This document shows positions 15,824 to 27,822 of a stretch of DNA of 51,951 bases, one piece after another. The notes under the pieces are model-generated. The model was not told the origin of the DNA. It ran no database searches and saw only the letters and a list, made by a program, of their open reading frames with translations. The stretch comes from Gammaproteobacteria bacterium (GTDB lineage: Bacteria > Pseudomonadota > Gammaproteobacteria > Steroidobacterales > Woeseiaceae), in the NCBI GenBank assembly GCA_013151645.1, contig JAADHU010000001.1, forward strand, positions 1-51,951. Direction: 5' to 3'. The position numbers and the translations under genes are program-made. Positions within the stretch are counted from its first letter, which is position 1. Every line of letters begins with the position of its first letter.

Positions 15824-17793
15824 TAGTGCATCCAGAGAAGCCAGCCAAGGAACAACGTCAGCGCGATGACCATGGCGAAGGCATAGTGGTAGAGATAACC
15901 GGTTTGCAGATGTCGCAATGTCGTCGCCAGACGCGCCACGCTATTGGCCGTTCCATTGACGAGGACGCCGTCGATCAACTGTTCATCACCGCGTGTCCAG
16001 AGGAACTGACCGATCCGCCGTCCACCGCCCGCAAAGCCTTTGATCCACAGATCGTCGAAGTAGTATTTTTGTTCCAGCAACCTGTAAATCGCGGAGAACC
16101 GGGTCGCGATCTTTGCGGGCAATTCCGGCCGTTTCAGATACAGGAACCAGGCGGTGAATACGCCCGCCGCGGCCAGGTAAAAGACCGGTCCCGCCACGAA
16201 CGAGTGCTTAAGGAAATTCCAGCTGCCGTGAAACTCTTCACCCATGCGGCCCAGGACATCGTGTGCGCTCGTTACCACGATCGCATCACCGAAAAACCCG
16301 CCGAACAGCACCGGTTCGATCGTGAACCAGCCGATGATCGCGGAAGGAATGGCCAGCAGGATCAGCGGCGCGGTTATTACCCAGGGTGTCTCATGCACGT
16401 GCGACTTCACCTCGTCATCCATGCGTTCTTTGCCGTGAAAGACCAGGAAGAAGAGGCGGAAGGAATACAACGCGGTGACGAAAACGCCCAGCAGCACGCT
16501 CAAATAGGCGATCCAGTAGATCGGCCCCTGGCCAAGCCAGTGGGAATCCCGAACCGCTTCGATCAACGCATCCTTGGAAAAGAACCCGGCACTGCCCGGG
16601 AAACCGATCAGTGCCAGCGAACCGATCAGCGCCGTCCAGTAGGTGATGGGCAGGTATTTTTTCAAACCGCCCATCTTGCGAATGTCCTGTTCGTGATGCA
16701 GCGCGATGATGACGGAACCGGCGGCCAGGAATAACAACGCCTTGAAAAAGGCGTGCGTCATCAGGTGAAAGATGGCCGCACCGTATGCCGACGCACCGAG
16801 TGCGACGGTCATGTAACCAAGTTGCGATAAGGTCGAATAGGCGATGACTCGTTTGATGTCGTTTTGCACGATGCCGAGCAGCCCCATGAAAAACGCGGTA
16901 AATGCGCCGATGACGATCACGACCGCCAGCGCCGTTTCCGAAAGCTCGAACAGCGGCGACATTCGCGCAACCATGAAGATACCGGCGGTGACCATGGTCG
17001 CGGCGTGAATCAGCGCCGAAATCGGCGTCGGGCCTTCCATGGAGTCCGGCAGCCAGACGTGCAACGGTGCCTGCGCCGACTTACCCATGGCGCCGATAAA
17101 CAGGAGGATGCAAATAACGCTGATGGCATTCCAGGGTGTCCCGGCGAAGATCTCGATGTTCTGAGCCGCGATCGAATCTGCGTTCGCAAAAACCGTCGCG
17201 TAATCCAGCGAATTGGTGAATGTCACCACGCCGGCGATGCCGAGGATAAAGCCGAAATCGCCGACACGATTAACCAGGAACGCCTTCAGATTGGCAAAGA
17301 TGGCACTTTCTTTCGTATACCAAAAACCGATCAGCAGGTACGACACCAGCCCGACCGCTTCCCAACCGAAAAAGAGCTGCAGGAAGTTGTTGGACATGAC
17401 CAGCATCAGCATGGAGAACGTAAACAGCGAGATGTAGCTGAAGAACCGCTGGTAACCGGCGTCATCTTTCATGTAGCCAACGGTATAAATATGCACCATC
17501 AGTGACACAAAGGTCACCACGACCATCATCAACGCTGAAAGCCGGTCTATCAGGAAACCGACCTCCATCCGCAGACCGTCACTGACGGCCCAGGTGTACA
17601 AGTTGTAGTTCTCGGCCGCACCACCGTCCCAATACAGATTCTTCAACACCAAAACGGACAGGACGAAGGATAGGCCGACGCCGAGAATGGTGATCCAGTG
17701 AGCGCCGGCGCGACCTATTTGCCGGCCAAACAAACCCGCAATAATCGCCGCCGCGAGCGGCGCCAGGACAATTGTTAAGTGAAAACTGTGCAC
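15823..17793 (-). CDS. nuoL: NADH-quinone oxidoreductase subunit L
   Basis: A 656-residue distal antiporter-like subunit. It has the Glu motif LFFGWEAVGLVSYLLIGFWY, the Lys motif GAMGKSAQAPLHVWLPDSMEGPTPISALIHAATMV, and KRVIAYSTLSQLGYMTVALG. The C-terminus keeps the long lateral helix and the last TM that brace the membrane arm (WFLYLKRPELPAKIATR and the end helix). A stretch near residue 580 (KYYFDDLWIKGFAGGG) is typical of this subunit. It starts 10 bp after nuoK. Confidence 0.98.
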   Translation of the reverse strand: MHSFHLTIVLAPLAAAIIAGLFGRQIGRAGAHWITILGVGLSFVLSVLVLKNLYWDGGAAENYNLYTWAVSDGLRMEVGFLIDRLSALMMVVVTFVSLMVHIYTVGYMKDDAGYQRFFSYISLFTFSMLMLVMSNNFLQLFFGWEAVGLVSYLLIGFWYTKESAIFANLKAFLVNRVGDFGFILGIAGVVTFTNSLDYATVFANADSIAAQNIEIFAGTPWNAISVICILLFIGAMGKSAQAPLHVWLPDSMEGPTPISALIHAATMVTAGIFMVARMSPLFELSETALAVVIVIGAFTAFFMGLLGIVQNDIKRVIAYSTLSQLGYMTVALGASAYGAAIFHLMTHAFFKALLFLAAGSVIIALHHEQDIRKMGGLKKYLPITYWTALIGSLALIGFPGSAGFFSKDALIEAVRDSHWLGQGPIYWIAYLSVLLGVFVTALYSFRLFFLVFHGKERMDDEVKSHVHETPWVITAPLILLAIPSAIIGWFTIEPVLFGGFFGDAIVVTSAHDVLGRMGEEFHGSWNFLKHSFVAGPVFYLAAAGVFTAWFLYLKRPELPAKIATRFSAIYRLLEQKYYFDDLWIKGFAGGGRRIGQFLWTRGDEQLIDGVLVNGTANSVARLATTLRHLQTGYLYHYAFAMVIALTLFLGWLLWMH

Positions 17794-17803
17794 TGCCAGA
17801 TCC

Positions 17804-18109
17804 TTAGCCCTTCATCGAGTCGAGTTCTTGCACATTGATCGAACCCCGGTTACGGAATAACACCACCAGAATCGCAAGGCCGATAGCGGCTTCCGCGGCC
17901 GCGACTGTCAATATGAAGAAAACGAACACCTGCCCGGTCTCGTCACCGAGAGCGCGTGAAAATGCGACGAAATTGAAATTGACGGCCAACAACATCAGTT
18001 CGATACACATCAACAACAAAATTAAATTGCGGCGGTTGATAAAGATGCCCGCGACCGACAATGAAAACAGGATCGCCGAGAGGGTCAGATAGTGATTCAG
18101 GCCAATCAT
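17804..18109 (-). CDS. nuoK: NADH-quinone oxidoreductase subunit K
   Basis: A 101-residue three-helix subunit of the proton channel next to the quinone arm. The conserved Glu residues are present: [11 protein letters not shown] in TM2 and [17 protein letters not shown] in TM3. Its start overlaps the nuoJ stop by 4 bp. The size is exactly as in other bacteria. Confidence 0.97.
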   Translation of the reverse strand: MIGLNHYLTLSAILFSLSVAGIFINRRNLILLLMCIELMLLAVNFNFVAFSRALGDETGQVFVFFILTVAAAEAAIGLAILVVLFRNRGSINVQELDSMKG

Positions 18110-18717
18110 TCCGGTTTCTCCGACTCCATTTTGACCAGCCGTACACGGTCCTCCCGCTTCACGGCCACTTGCTGTGCAATATTCTGTAATTTTAAGCCCG
18201 GCCGTTTGCGCATCGTCAGCGTGATCGCGGCGACAATAGCCAGCAGCAGAATAACGGCGGCAATCTCGAACGCGTACACGTGCTCTGTGTAAAGCACCGC
18301 ACCGAGCGCTTCGGTATTGCTGTAGCCCTCCGGTAAAGGAACAAACCCTTCCGCGGCGGAAGCGAAACGACCGCGTACCCAGATGACCTGCACCAGTTCA
18401 AAAACCATCAGAGCGGCGATAGCAAAGCCCAGCGGTGCATAGCGTGTAAGCCCACCTTTCACTTGCTCAACATCAATATCGAGCATCATGACGACAAACA
18501 GGAATAACACCATCACCGCGCCGACATAAACCAGCACCAGCACCAGCGCCAGAAATTCCACTTCGATCAACAACCACAGCACGGCACTCTGGAAAAAGGC
18601 CAGCACCAGGAACATGACCGCATGCACCGGGTTACGTGACAAGATCACGCCAAGCGCCGCACCGATCAGAAATACCGCGAAGCAGTAGAATAAAATTGTT
18701 TGAAAAAGAATCGCCAT
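18106..18717 (-). CDS. nuoJ: NADH-quinone oxidoreductase subunit J
   Basis: A 203-residue five-helix membrane subunit. The TM3 signature [26 protein letters not shown] with the pi-bulge glycine region is complete. The C-terminal third is a charged cytoplasmic tail ([17 protein letters not shown]). It couples quinone chemistry to the antiporter subunits. It overlaps nuoK by 4 bp and follows nuoI after 5 bp. Confidence 0.97.
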   Translation of the reverse strand: MAILFQTILFYCFAVFLIGAALGVILSRNPVHAVMFLVLAFFQSAVLWLLIEVEFLALVLVLVYVGAVMVLFLFVVMMLDIDVEQVKGGLTRYAPLGFAIAALMVFELVQVIWVRGRFASAAEGFVPLPEGYSNTEALGAVLYTEHVYAFEIAAVILLLAIVAAITLTMRKRPGLKLQNIAQQVAVKREDRVRLVKMESEKPE

Positions 18718-18722
18718 AGTCT

Positions 18723-19211
18723 TTATCGATACTCGGCATCAGCCGCCTTGTCAGCGGAAATCATTGCATCAAATTTATCGCCTATTGAAAGCAACTTGTC
18801 CTTCGTCATGATGTTCTCACCAGCCGCTTCCATGTGGTACTCGTGCAATCGCGTTTCAACGATAGCATCGACCGGGCATGCTTCTTCGCAGAAACCGCAA
18901 TAGATACACTTGAACAAATCGATGTCGTAGCGGGTCGTGCGGCGCGTGCCATCGTCGCTGACATCCGACTCAATTGTAATCGCCAGCGCCGGGCAAACCG
19001 CCTCACACAACTTGCATGCGATGCAGCGTTCTTCACCATTCGGATAGCGACGTAACGCATGCAGCCCTCGAAAACGTACGGACTGCGGCGTTTTCTCTTC
19101 CGGGTACAAAATCGTAACCGCCGGTCGGAAAAAATTACGGAACGTAACGGCAAGCCCCTGCCACAACTCCCACATTGCGAACGTCTTGATGTAATTACGG
19201 AGTTGTTGCAT
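18723..19211 (-). CDS. nuoI: NADH-quinone oxidoreductase subunit I (2x[4Fe-4S] ferredoxin)
   Basis: A 162-residue peripheral-arm subunit. It carries both CxxCxxCxxxCP motifs for clusters N6a and N6b: [17 protein letters not shown] and [18 protein letters not shown]. An amphipathic N-terminal helix holds it to the membrane. It passes electrons from NuoG to cluster N2 in NuoB. It is 13 bp after nuoH. Confidence 0.98.
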   Translation of the reverse strand: MQQLRNYIKTFAMWELWQGLAVTFRNFFRPAVTILYPEEKTPQSVRFRGLHALRRYPNGEERCIACKLCEAVCPALAITIESDVSDDGTRRTTRYDIDLFKCIYCGFCEEACPVDAIVETRLHEYHMEAAGENIMTKDKLLSIGDKFDAMISADKAADAEYR

Positions 19212-19224
19212 CAGCGTAACCTGC

Positions 19225-20298
19225 CTAAACCGACCACGGACCGACTTTCATCCAGGCCATCACGGCCTCGACAGCGATCCATACAATGGTAACCGGAATG
19301 AATATTTTCCAGCCAAGGCGCATGATCTGGTCATAGCGAAAACGTGGAAACGTCGCCCGCAACCAGAAAAAGACGAAGAGGAAAAACGATATCTTGGCCG
19401 CGAGCCAGAAAAAATTCGGTTCGCGCAGAAAGCTGCCGTCACCCAGGAAAGTCCATCCCTCCATCGGCGAGGCGACGCCACCGAGAAAGAATATTGCGGT
19501 CAAGGCGGAAACCAGAATCATGTTTGCGTATTCCGCGAGGAAGAACAGCGCAAACGCTACGCCTGAATATTCAACGTGAAAACCTGCGACGATCTCTGAC
19601 TCACCTTCGGTAACGTCGAAGGGCGCTCGATTGGTTTCGGCGACACCGGATATAAAGTAAACAAAGAACAATGGCAATAACGGAATAATGAACCAGCTAC
19701 TGAAGCCACCTGCCTGTGCCTGCATGATGACACCCAGATTCAGGCTCCCACCGGCCATCAGCACGCCAACCAGCGCAAAACCCATGGCAATTTCGTAGGC
19801 AACAATTTGTGCGCCCGATCGCATGGCACCCAGAAAAGCGTATTTGGAGTTTGTGGCCCAGCCGCCCAGAATTACGCCGTACACGCCCACTGACGTCAGC
19901 GCGAGCACATAAAGGAGGCCCGCATTGATATCCGCGATAACAAACGACCCCGATAACGGAATCACCGCCCAGGCCGCCAGTGCCGGTATCAGCGATAACA
20001 TCGGTGCAATGAGAAACAGGAAACGATTCGACCGCTGAGGAATCACGACTTCCTTGATCACCAGTTTGATCACATCGGCAAACGGTTGACCGAGACCGAG
20101 CGGACCCACTCGGTTAGGACCAAGCCGGCCCTGCATGTAGCCGATGACTTTGCGTTCGAAATAGGTCGTAAAGGCCACCGTCAGAATGACCACAATGGTC
20201 ACACCCAGAATCTGCGCGGTGATAATGATCAGGTGCTGGAAAAGCATTGGGATGGCATCCCAAAGATCGACGACGAATTGCGGAATGAGGGAACTCAT
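19225..20298 (-). CDS. nuoH: NADH-quinone oxidoreductase subunit H
   Basis: A 357-residue eight-helix membrane subunit forming the quinone entry. [23 protein letters not shown] and the later [19 protein letters not shown] contain the conserved charged residues that link the quinone chamber to the proton path. The start overlaps the nuoG stop by 4 bp. Confidence 0.98.
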   Translation of the reverse strand: MSSLIPQFVVDLWDAIPMLFQHLIIITAQILGVTIVVILTVAFTTYFERKVIGYMQGRLGPNRVGPLGLGQPFADVIKLVIKEVVIPQRSNRFLFLIAPMLSLIPALAAWAVIPLSGSFVIADINAGLLYVLALTSVGVYGVILGGWATNSKYAFLGAMRSGAQIVAYEIAMGFALVGVLMAGGSLNLGVIMQAQAGGFSSWFIIPLLPLFFVYFISGVAETNRAPFDVTEGESEIVAGFHVEYSGVAFALFFLAEYANMILVSALTAIFFLGGVASPMEGWTFLGDGSFLREPNFFWLAAKISFFLFVFFWLRATFPRFRYDQIMRLGWKIFIPVTIVWIAVEAVMAWMKVGPWSV

Positions 20299-22439
20299 TC
20301 GCTGCTTTCCAGACTTCGTCGGGCTTCCGGGGTCAACTGCAATGCCTCGGCACGTCGCACCAGCCCATCGACCTGGTACATCGGCACGTCCAGACCGCCG
20401 TCAATGCCGTCACTGGCAACCACGATCGGCGCGCTGCCTTGATACGCATTATTCAATTCGATATCGCCAAGTGCGGTGCGCAACTCGTCCCGTACATTTT
20501 CACTGGACTCAAAGTCAAACCCTTCGCCGTCCAGCAAGGTTCCCAGCACGCGAAGCACTTTCCAACCCGGCCGTGATGCACCGACGGGACTGGCCACACC
20601 GGAAAAACTCTGCCAAAGGCCTTCGCAATTGACGAACGTCCCGGAAGTTTCTGCAAAAGTCGCAATCGGCAACAACAGATCCGCATCGCGCTCCAGTGCC
20701 TCAGATCGATACGGCGAGCATGCGACGACGAACCCGTGCTGTGCGGCCGCGTCAATCGGCGGCGCATCGAAACCGGGTTCGACACCGAACAACAGCAGCA
20801 CATCGAGATCGTTACTCAACATGTCAACGGCGTTCTTGCCGCACTCGCCTCTTGCTTCGCCGCCTTGCGTACGATGGGGCGTGACGCCGGCCAGACAAGC
20901 GCCAGCCGAATTTGCGCCTTCGGACACAAAACCGAATCGGGAATTCGTAGCCTCGCCGATTGCGGCGGCCAGTGCACGCACCGCCGCTGCGGCCGGATGG
21001 CGAGCAGCAACATGCCCGAGCAGCACGAGACTTGAATCGCCTTGCGCGAGAATCTTTGCAACATTCGTCTGACTGGCGGTTGGCTGCAGATCCTTGCACA
21101 GATCCGCAACGGCTGGCGGCAATTTACCCCCCGTCGCGACGGCAATGCCGGCGAGTTCCGCGACCAGTCCTGCGGTCGATAAATACTCGGCGACATCGAA
21201 AAAATACTCGTGTACCTCGGCATTCGCAAAACATACCTGCGCGCCCGCCAGGGAGGCCTTTCGTAACCGGTGTGCAAGAATCGGTGTTTCCTTGCGAAGG
21301 TTCGAACCGGCCACCAGAACGGCATCGCATTGTTCGAGATCCGCAATCGTGAGCCCAAGCCAGGGGGCAACGGGATCGTTGTCCTGATCCGAAAAGTCCT
21401 GCTGACGCAGGCGATGATCAATATTTGCCGTACCCAGATGATCGGCCAGCCGCGAAATCAGGTAAGCCTCTTCTATTGTGCTGCTTGGTGATGCCAGCAC
21501 GCCAATCTTGCTACCGTCAGATGCCTGCAGCCTGGTCGTGAGCACGTCCAGAGCCGTTTCCCAATCGATGTCGCGCCATTCGCCGTTCTCCTTGACGCGC
21601 GGTGTCTCGAGACGGTCGACGCTGTATATTCCCTCGTAGCTAAACCGATCGCGATCCGATATCCAGGTCTCGTTAATCGCCTCGTTTCCGCGCGGCACGA
21701 TGCGTTTGATCGTCCCTCTCAATACATGTGCGTACAGGTTCGATCCCACACAATCGTGTGGCGCGACCGTCGCACGCTGTACCATTTCCCAGGCACGCGC
21801 ACTGTAGCGGTAAGGCTTGTTATTCAGGGCGCCAACGGGGCAAAGGTCGATAATGTTGGCAGACATCTCGTGATCGATACTTTTTTCGATAAAAGCGCTG
21901 ATCTTGACGTTCTCGCCCCGGCCCATCGTACCGAGTTCCTGCAGGCCATTGATCTCGGCGCCGAAACGAACGCAACGCGTGCAATGAATACAACGCGTCA
22001 TGTCGGTGGATACCAGGGGTCCAATGTTCTTGTCTTTGACGACGCGTTTTTTCTCGTGATAACGCGACACGTCGCTGCCGAATCCCATCGCAAGATCCTG
22101 CAATTCACATTCGCCGCCCTGATCGCAAATAGGACAATCCAGCGGGTGATTGATCAAGAGGAATTCCATGGTCGCTTTTTGTGCCGCGATGGCATACGGC
22201 GAGCGGGTGAATATTTTCATGCCCTCGCCGATCGGCGTCGCACAAGCCGGTAGAGGTTTCGGCGCTTTTTCGACTTCCACGAGGCACATGCGACAATTTG
22301 CAGCGACGCTCAATTTGTCGTGATAACAAAAGCGTGGCACATACGCCCCGACCCGATCCGTGACCTCAATGATCATCTGGCCCTTACGGCCTTCGACCGG
22401 TTTGCCGTCGACTTCGATATTGACGATGTCGTCGCTCAT
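20295..22439 (-). CDS. nuoG: NADH-quinone oxidoreductase subunit G (Fe-S protein)
   Basis: A 714-residue subunit. The N-terminal [2Fe-2S] domain ([19 protein letters not shown], then LPACATPI), the His-ligated cluster motif [18 protein letters not shown] and the third set [20 protein letters not shown] are intact. The rest is the molybdopterin-oxidoreductase-like fold without cofactor. It is shorter than the about 900-residue enterobacterial form and closer to the roughly 690-780 residue alphaproteobacterial/mitochondrial type. It carries electrons from NuoF to NuoI. It overlaps both neighbours by 4 bp. Confidence 0.97.
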   Translation of the reverse strand: MSDDIVNIEVDGKPVEGRKGQMIIEVTDRVGAYVPRFCYHDKLSVAANCRMCLVEVEKAPKPLPACATPIGEGMKIFTRSPYAIAAQKATMEFLLINHPLDCPICDQGGECELQDLAMGFGSDVSRYHEKKRVVKDKNIGPLVSTDMTRCIHCTRCVRFGAEINGLQELGTMGRGENVKISAFIEKSIDHEMSANIIDLCPVGALNNKPYRYSARAWEMVQRATVAPHDCVGSNLYAHVLRGTIKRIVPRGNEAINETWISDRDRFSYEGIYSVDRLETPRVKENGEWRDIDWETALDVLTTRLQASDGSKIGVLASPSSTIEEAYLISRLADHLGTANIDHRLRQQDFSDQDNDPVAPWLGLTIADLEQCDAVLVAGSNLRKETPILAHRLRKASLAGAQVCFANAEVHEYFFDVAEYLSTAGLVAELAGIAVATGGKLPPAVADLCKDLQPTASQTNVAKILAQGDSSLVLLGHVAARHPAAAAVRALAAAIGEATNSRFGFVSEGANSAGACLAGVTPHRTQGGEARGECGKNAVDMLSNDLDVLLLFGVEPGFDAPPIDAAAQHGFVVACSPYRSEALERDADLLLPIATFAETSGTFVNCEGLWQSFSGVASPVGASRPGWKVLRVLGTLLDGEGFDFESSENVRDELRTALGDIELNNAYQGSAPIVVASDGIDGGLDVPMYQVDGLVRRAEALQLTPEARRSLESSE

Positions 22440-23740
22440 GCCGCCGCCTCGGACGCGCCGTCCACCATACTGCGTCCATGGTTTTTCACCATATACTCGA
22501 ACTCATGGTGAAAGCGTTGCAGGAAGCTTTGCACCGGCCATGCCGCCGCATCGCCAAGCGCACAGATGGTGTGGCCTTCAATTTTATTCGCCACATCGAC
22601 CAGCTTGTCCAGGTCGCCCAAATCCGCTTTACCTTCGGTAATTCTCGTCAACATTCGATAGAGCCAGCCGGTACCTTCGCGGCACGGCGTGCATTGTCCA
22701 CAGGATTCCGCCATGTAAAAACGCGAGATACGACGCAGTACACTCACCATGCAGGTCGTTTCGTCCATGACGATCACCGCACCCGTGCCGAATGACGAAC
22801 CGGCTTCCTGCAGCGAGTTGTAATCCATGGTGCACGCCATGATCGCATCGGCGGTGAGTACCTTGGTCGAGGAGCCACCCGGTATCACGGCTTTGAGTTT
22901 CCGGCCACCCAGCACGCCGCCGCAAAGATCCAGCAGGTCCTTGAAAGGAATGCCCATCGGCAATTCCAGATTGGCCGGTTTCTCAACGTGGCCGGAGACG
23001 GAAAATTGCGCCGTGCCACCCGAGCCTTCAGGTCCCAGGCCCGCAAACCAGCCTGCACCGTTTCTCAGGATTGCCGGCACACTTGCAAGGCTTTGTGTGT
23101 TGTTGATCGTCGTTGGCTTGCCGTACAAACCGAAATTAGCCGGAAACGGCGGTTTGAAGCGCGGCTTGCCCTGCTTGCCTTCCAGGGACTCCAGCAACGC
23201 CGTCTCTTCGCCGCAAATATAAGCGCCGGCACCCAAAAATGCATGAATGTCCAGATCGATACCCGACCCCTGGATATTCTTGCCAAGGAGACCGGCTTCG
23301 TAAGCTTCTACCAGAGCGGCCTCAAAGCGGGGCAGTGGCTCGTCGATGAACTCACCACGAATGTAATTGTAGGCAACCGTTGCGCCCATTGAATAAGCGG
23401 CGATCATCATGCCTTCTACCAGCGAATGCGGGTTTTTCCTCAGCACTTCGCGATCGTGGCAGGTACCCGGTTCGCTTTCATCCGAATTGCACACGAGATA
23501 TTTCTGCACCGGCGCGCTACGCGGCATGAAACTCCACTTAAGACCGGTCGGAAACCCGGCACCGCCGCGTCCACGCAGCCCGGATGCCTTGACTTCGTCA
23601 ACAACCTGCTCCGGCGTCAACTCGCCTGCCAGAATCTTACGCCACGCCTGATAGCCGTCATGCTTTTCGTAGGTGGACAAACTCCATGATTCGTCCGAGC
23701 CGAAGGTATTGAAACAAACAAGATTCTGCTCGTAGGCCAT
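22436..23740 (-). CDS. nuoF: NADH-quinone oxidoreductase subunit F (NADH/FMN site)
   Basis: A 434-residue flavoprotein subunit. It has the NADH/FMN glycine loop LRGRGGAGFPTGLKWSFM, the NSDESEPGTCHDREVL segment that lines FMN, and the cluster N3 ligands ESCGQCTPCREGTGW with a distal Cys in HTICALGDAAAWP. It accepts hydride from NADH. Its start shares one nucleotide with the nuoE stop (TGATG). Confidence 0.98.
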   Translation of the reverse strand: MAYEQNLVCFNTFGSDESWSLSTYEKHDGYQAWRKILAGELTPEQVVDEVKASGLRGRGGAGFPTGLKWSFMPRSAPVQKYLVCNSDESEPGTCHDREVLRKNPHSLVEGMMIAAYSMGATVAYNYIRGEFIDEPLPRFEAALVEAYEAGLLGKNIQGSGIDLDIHAFLGAGAYICGEETALLESLEGKQGKPRFKPPFPANFGLYGKPTTINNTQSLASVPAILRNGAGWFAGLGPEGSGGTAQFSVSGHVEKPANLELPMGIPFKDLLDLCGGVLGGRKLKAVIPGGSSTKVLTADAIMACTMDYNSLQEAGSSFGTGAVIVMDETTCMVSVLRRISRFYMAESCGQCTPCREGTGWLYRMLTRITEGKADLGDLDKLVDVANKIEGHTICALGDAAAWPVQSFLQRFHHEFEYMVKNHGRSMVDGASEAAA

Positions 23741-24231
23741 CAGTTCAACCCGTCCAGAATTTCATCCACTTGCTCTGTAGTCAGATTTTCATGGTATTTA
23801 TGATCAACCATCATCATCGGCGCGCCACAACAGGCGGCCAGGCACTCTTCTTCTTTCTTCAGGTATATGCGGCCATCCGCGGTACTTTCGCCCACCTTGA
23901 TGCCGAGCTTCTGTTCAACGTGTTTCACAATGTCTTCCGCGCCACGCAGCATGCAGGACACGTTAGTGCAGATGGCAACGTTGTGCCTACCCACTTCCTT
24001 CGTCTGAAACATCGAATAGAACGTCGCCACTTCGTAAACCTGGATCGTCGGCAGATCGAGGTAGGCCGCAACGCTGTTCATCAACTCGGCCGTCAGATAA
24101 CCCTCGTTTTCGTGTTGCACGGCGTGCAATGCAGCGATGACTGCCGAACGCTTCCGATCCTCCGGGAAACGTGCCGTCCAGCGATCGATCTCCTCGCGAA
24201 CGTGATCCGACAGCCTATCCACGTCGCTCAT
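23740..24231 (-). CDS. nuoE: NADH-quinone oxidoreductase subunit E ([2Fe-2S])
   Basis: A 163-residue thioredoxin-like subunit. The cluster N1a ligands are CTNVSC and the later CLAACC (AACCGAPMM). The N-terminal helical part starts at [15 protein letters not shown]. It works beside NuoF. It overlaps nuoD by 4 bp. Confidence 0.97.
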   Translation of the reverse strand: MSDVDRLSDHVREEIDRWTARFPEDRKRSAVIAALHAVQHENEGYLTAELMNSVAAYLDLPTIQVYEVATFYSMFQTKEVGRHNVAICTNVSCMLRGAEDIVKHVEQKLGIKVGESTADGRIYLKKEEECLAACCGAPMMMVDHKYHENLTTEQVDEILDGLN

Positions 24232-25481
24232 CGATCCACCTCACCGAAAACGATATCCTGCGTACCGATAACCGCGACAACATCGGCGAGCATGTGTCCG
24301 ACCACCATCTCGGACATCGATGCAAGGTGCGCGAAACCCGCCGCACGAATCTTAACCCGGTAGGGCTTGTTCGCACCGTCGGAAATCATATAGACGCCGA
24401 ATTCGCCCTTCGGGTGCTCAATAGCCGCATACGCTTCGCCGGCCGGAATCGAAAAACCTTCCGTGAACAGTTTGAAATGATGAATCAGGGATTCCATGTC
24501 GTCCTTCATCTCGACACGTTTGGGCGGGGCAATCTTGTGATCGTCCAACATCACGGGACCCGGGTTGTCCCGCAGCCAGTCGATGCACTGTTTGATGATT
24601 CGATTCGATTGCCGCATTTCCTCTACCCGAACCAGGTAACGGTCGTAACAGTCACCGTTGGTACCAACTGGAATATCAAAATCCATTCGATCATAGACTT
24701 CATACGGTTGTTTCTTCCGCAAGTCCCACTCAATACCGGAACCGCGCAACATCGGACCGGTGAAACCCAGGTTCAAGGCGCGTTCGGGAGATACAACCGC
24801 GATATTCACGGTCCTCTGTTTCCAGATGCGGTTGTCGGTCAGCAAGGTTTCGTATTGATCGACGCAGCCGGGAAATTTCTCCGTAAACGCGTCAATAAAA
24901 TCGAGCAGGGAACCCTCACGAACTTCGTTGAGGCGATCCACGTCTTTTTGCTTGCGCCACTTGGACGCCTGGTATTGCGGCATGGAATCGGGCAGATCAC
25001 GATAGACGCCGCCGGGACGATAATAGGTCGCATGCATGCGAGTGCCCGACACCGCTTCGTAGCAGTCCATCAGGTCTTCGCGCTCGCGGAAGCAATACAG
25101 GAACATCGTCATCGCGCCGATATCGAGACCGTGTGCACCCAGCCACATCAGGTGATTGAGAAGACGGGTGATTTCGTCAAACATGACACGAATATATTGC
25201 GCACGAATCGGCGGCGCGACGCCAAGCAGTTTTTCGATCGCCAGGACATAGCTATGTTCGTTACACATCATGGAGGTGTAATCCAGCCGATCCATGTAGC
25301 CGATGCTCTGGTTATACGGTTTCGACTCGGCCAGTTTTTCGGTACCGCGATGCAGCAGACCAACGTGCGGATCCGCGTGCTGAATGACCTCGCCGTCCAT
25401 TTCCAGTATCAGGCGTAACACGCCATGCGCCGCAGGATGCTGCGGACCGAAATTCATCGTGAAGTTCTGAATCTCAGCCAT
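24228..25481 (-). CDS. nuoD: NADH-quinone oxidoreductase subunit D (49-kDa)
   Basis: A 417-residue hydrogenase-like subunit that forms the quinone site with Nuo[31 protein letters not shown] and the C-terminal DIVFGEVDR end are conserved. It is a separate gene, in contrast to the fused nuoCD of enterobacteria, and overlaps nuoC by 8 bp. Confidence 0.98.
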   Translation of the reverse strand: MAEIQNFTMNFGPQHPAAHGVLRLILEMDGEVIQHADPHVGLLHRGTEKLAESKPYNQSIGYMDRLDYTSMMCNEHSYVLAIEKLLGVAPPIRAQYIRVMFDEITRLLNHLMWLGAHGLDIGAMTMFLYCFREREDLMDCYEAVSGTRMHATYYRPGGVYRDLPDSMPQYQASKWRKQKDVDRLNEVREGSLLDFIDAFTEKFPGCVDQYETLLTDNRIWKQRTVNIAVVSPERALNLGFTGPMLRGSGIEWDLRKKQPYEVYDRMDFDIPVGTNGDCYDRYLVRVEEMRQSNRIIKQCIDWLRDNPGPVMLDDHKIAPPKRVEMKDDMESLIHHFKLFTEGFSIPAGEAYAAIEHPKGEFGVYMISDGANKPYRVKIRAAGFAHLASMSEMVVGHMLADVVAVIGTQDIVFGEVDR

Positions 25482-26178
25482 CGGATGATCCGTCCTTCAA
25501 CGCTTCTGCATAGCGATTATCGTCGCGGATGACGCGCGGCACCGCCGTTCGTGGTTCGATCGACACCGGTTGATACACCACCCGACCTTTATCCGCGTCA
25601 TAAGTCACTTCGACGTTGCCGATTAACGGGAAATCCTTGCGGAACGGGTGCCCGATAAATCCGTAATCCGTAAGAATTCGTCGCAAGTCCGGATGTCCTT
25701 CAAACAGAATGCCAAAAAGATCGAACGCCTCGCGTTCGAACCAGTTCGCCGAGTTCCATATATCGACAACGGAGGGCAGGAACGGCGGGTTTTCATCTCC
25801 GGGGAAAACCCGCAGTCGAACGCGTACATTATTGGCTAACGACAGCAGGTGGTAAACCACGGCGAATCGACGTGGATCAAATGTATCCGCCTCATCAAGG
25901 ATGACCGGCTCACGTTCAACGCCGCGGCTAAAACCACTGTCGGTTGCACTGTAAGTGGTCCATTCGCCGACGCCGTAAGTCAGGTAGTCAACACCACACA
26001 CATCCATGAGTTGTTCAAACCTGAACTCCTCGTCGTCGCGCAGCGTGGTCGCAACCTCGACCAGGTCATCCCTGGCGACCTCGTAGGTAAGCTCACCGCA
26101 AGTGGATTCGACGCGCTTGAGCTTCTCCGCAAAGCGAGCAGCTATCCGAGCAGCCATTGTCTCGATATTGATGGTCAT
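25474..26178 (-). CDS. nuoC: NADH-quinone oxidoreductase subunit C (30-kDa)
   Basis: A 234-residue peripheral-arm subunit. The core signature is visible as [30 protein letters not shown] followed by [12 protein letters not shown]. The protein is structural, joining NuoB/NuoD to NuoG/NuoI, and has no cofactor. It starts 26 bp after nuoB. Confidence 0.98.
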   Translation of the reverse strand: MTINIETMAARIAARFAEKLKRVESTCGELTYEVARDDLVEVATTLRDDEEFRFEQLMDVCGVDYLTYGVGEWTTYSATDSGFSRGVEREPVILDEADTFDPRRFAVVYHLLSLANNVRVRLRVFPGDENPPFLPSVVDIWNSANWFEREAFDLFGILFEGHPDLRRILTDYGFIGHPFRKDFPLIGNVEVTYDADKGRVVYQPVSIEPRTAVPRVIRDDNRYAEALKDGSSDG

Positions 26179-26204
26179 TATTCTTATCGTTTTTTACCTG
26201 GTTG

Positions 26205-26735
26205 TTACCTGGCTATGGTGCTGGTACGCCTGATCTTCTTTTGCAACTGAATCAGCCCGTATATCAACGCTTCGGCCGTGGGCGGACAGCCGGGAACATA
26301 GACGTCCACCGGCACTACTCGGTCACAACCGCGCACCACCGAATAGGCGTAATGATAGTAGCCGCCACCGTTGGCGCAGGAACCCATGGAAAGCACCCAG
26401 CGCGGTTCAGGCATCTGGTCGTAGACCTTGCGCAGCGCCGGCGCCATTTTATTGACTAACGTCCCGGCGACAATCATGACATCCGATTGACGCGGACTCG
26501 GGCGGAAAATAATTCCGAATCGATCCAGATCGTAACGCGCGGCCCCGGCGTGCATCATTTCAATTGCGCAACAGGCCAGACCGAACGTCATCGGCCACAT
26601 GGAGCCCGTTCTGGCCCAGTTCATCACCGCATCGACGCTGGTGACAACGAAGCCATTCTTTTGCAGGCTCTGTCCGGTTTCTGTCGCCGCAGGATCGGCC
26701 GGCGCGACTTCACTCGCCGTACTATTCAATCCCAT
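26205..26735 (-). CDS. nuoB: NADH-quinone oxidoreductase subunit B (N2 cluster)
   Basis: Subunit with cluster N2. The ligands are the tandem cysteines in [21 protein letters not shown] and [12 protein letters not shown] place the start at ATG 26735 ([10 protein letters not shown]), because GGGAG lies 7 nt upstream and it overlaps nuoA only slightly; a GTG at 26756 would add seven residues and a larger overlap. The reaction centre reduces quinone together with NuoD. Confidence 0.96.
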   Translation of the reverse strand: MGLNSTASEVAPADPAATETGQSLQKNGFVVTSVDAVMNWARTGSMWPMTFGLACCAIEMMHAGAARYDLDRFGIIFRPSPRQSDVMIVAGTLVNKMAPALRKVYDQMPEPRWVLSMGSCANGGGYYHYAYSVVRGCDRVVPVDVYVPGCPPTAEALIYGLIQLQKKIRRTSTIAR

Positions 26736-27082
26736 TCCAGCGCTCCCTTTTTCCACTCATAAATGAAACCAACGACCAGAATGGCGAGGAATATGCCCAT
26801 GGCGATCAGACCGAAACCGCCGACAACGTCCAGCGACACCGCCCAGGGAAAGAGAAACGCGATTTCCAGATCAAAAATAATGAACAGGATTGCGACCAGG
26901 TAATAGCGCACATCGAATTTCACGCGTGTATCTTCAAAAGGCTCGAAACCGCACTCGTACGGCGATAGTTTTTCATCATCCTTGCTACCCGTACCAATCA
27001 ACAGCCCAAGCCCAAGCAAGACCATCGCAATCGCGGTGCCGACGCCGAGGAAGATCAATATAGGAAGATAATTTGCGAGCAT
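26726..27082 (-). CDS. nuoA: NADH-quinone oxidoreductase subunit A
   Basis: A 118-residue three-helix subunit. The conserved loop and second helix are [38 protein letters not shown]. It is the first gene of the 14-gene operon. A sigma-70-like promoter is at 27135-27162, 53 bp upstream. Confidence 0.97.
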   Translation of the reverse strand: MLANYLPILIFLGVGTAIAMVLLGLGLLIGTGSKDDEKLSPYECGFEPFEDTRVKFDVRYYLVAILFIIFDLEIAFLFPWAVSLDVVGGFGLIAMGIFLAILVVGFIYEWKKGALEWD

Positions 27083-27134
27083 GAATTAATTCTTTTTAAC
27101 GATTCGGAAAATTCGCCACATCCATCGGCGCGCC

Positions 27135-27162
27135 ATTGTATCAGTGCACACCCCGCTGTTAA
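27135..27162 (-). promoter_or_regulatory. Promoter of the nuo operon
   Basis: TTAACA (-35, 27157-27162) and TACAAT (-10, 27135-27140) are 16 bp apart on the minus strand, giving a leader of about 45 nt before nuoA. It is a good match to the sigma-70 consensus. Read-through from the tRNA-Leu unit upstream is also possible. Confidence 0.6.
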
Positions 27163-27326
27163 TACCCCCAGCCCCCCTCAACGCCAACTTTTTTATTTCG
27201 GATATCCACTATGGCGGCGTTCACTCAAGTTTGGGTCAAGACTCGACAAGCAATGTAGCCATTATCAAGACCACATGGATTCTCCGGATCTTGGTTGAGA
27301 CCCGCCACAAGTACTTCCCTGTAGGC

Positions 27327-27354
27327 TCGTGGCCCACATCCATGCGGGCCACGA
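27327..27354. other. 9-bp perfect inverted repeat between the tRNA array and nuoA
   Basis: TCGTGGCCC and GGGCCACGA pair perfectly around a 10-nt loop. There is no T-run, so it is either an RNA structure, a processing site or a DNA operator. The surrounding 27163-27431 holds no gene I can support. Confidence 0.5.
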
Positions 27355-27822
27355 TCTCGAACACAAACCGAATCATCCATGTTCACATTGCAACCGGATG
27401 AATCCACTAACCATCGCGAATTTGGCACGGTGCCGATGGCCGGACTCGAACCTACCCAAATCGAATAGCAAATACCCAGCAATCCACCAACCCCAAGAAT
27501 CGCAGGGTAATCACAAAAACCCATCGAAACTGCCAATCCGTCGGGGCTGCTACCCACCACCCTGGCGGCACCCTGACGGCAGATCCGGCCATCGGCACCA
27601 GGTATAAAAAAGGCAGCTCCCACAGGACGCCACCTTTTTATGTGCTCTGCCGATGGCCGGACTCGAACCTTGCCAAGACGTGTAGCAAGCCCTCAGCAAT
27701 CCTCCCATCCCAAGAACCGTAGTGTAGTCACGAAAACCCATCGAAACTGCCACCCTGTCGGGGCTGCTACCCACCACCCTGGCGGCACCCTAACGGCAGA
27801 TCCGGCCATCGGCACCAGATAT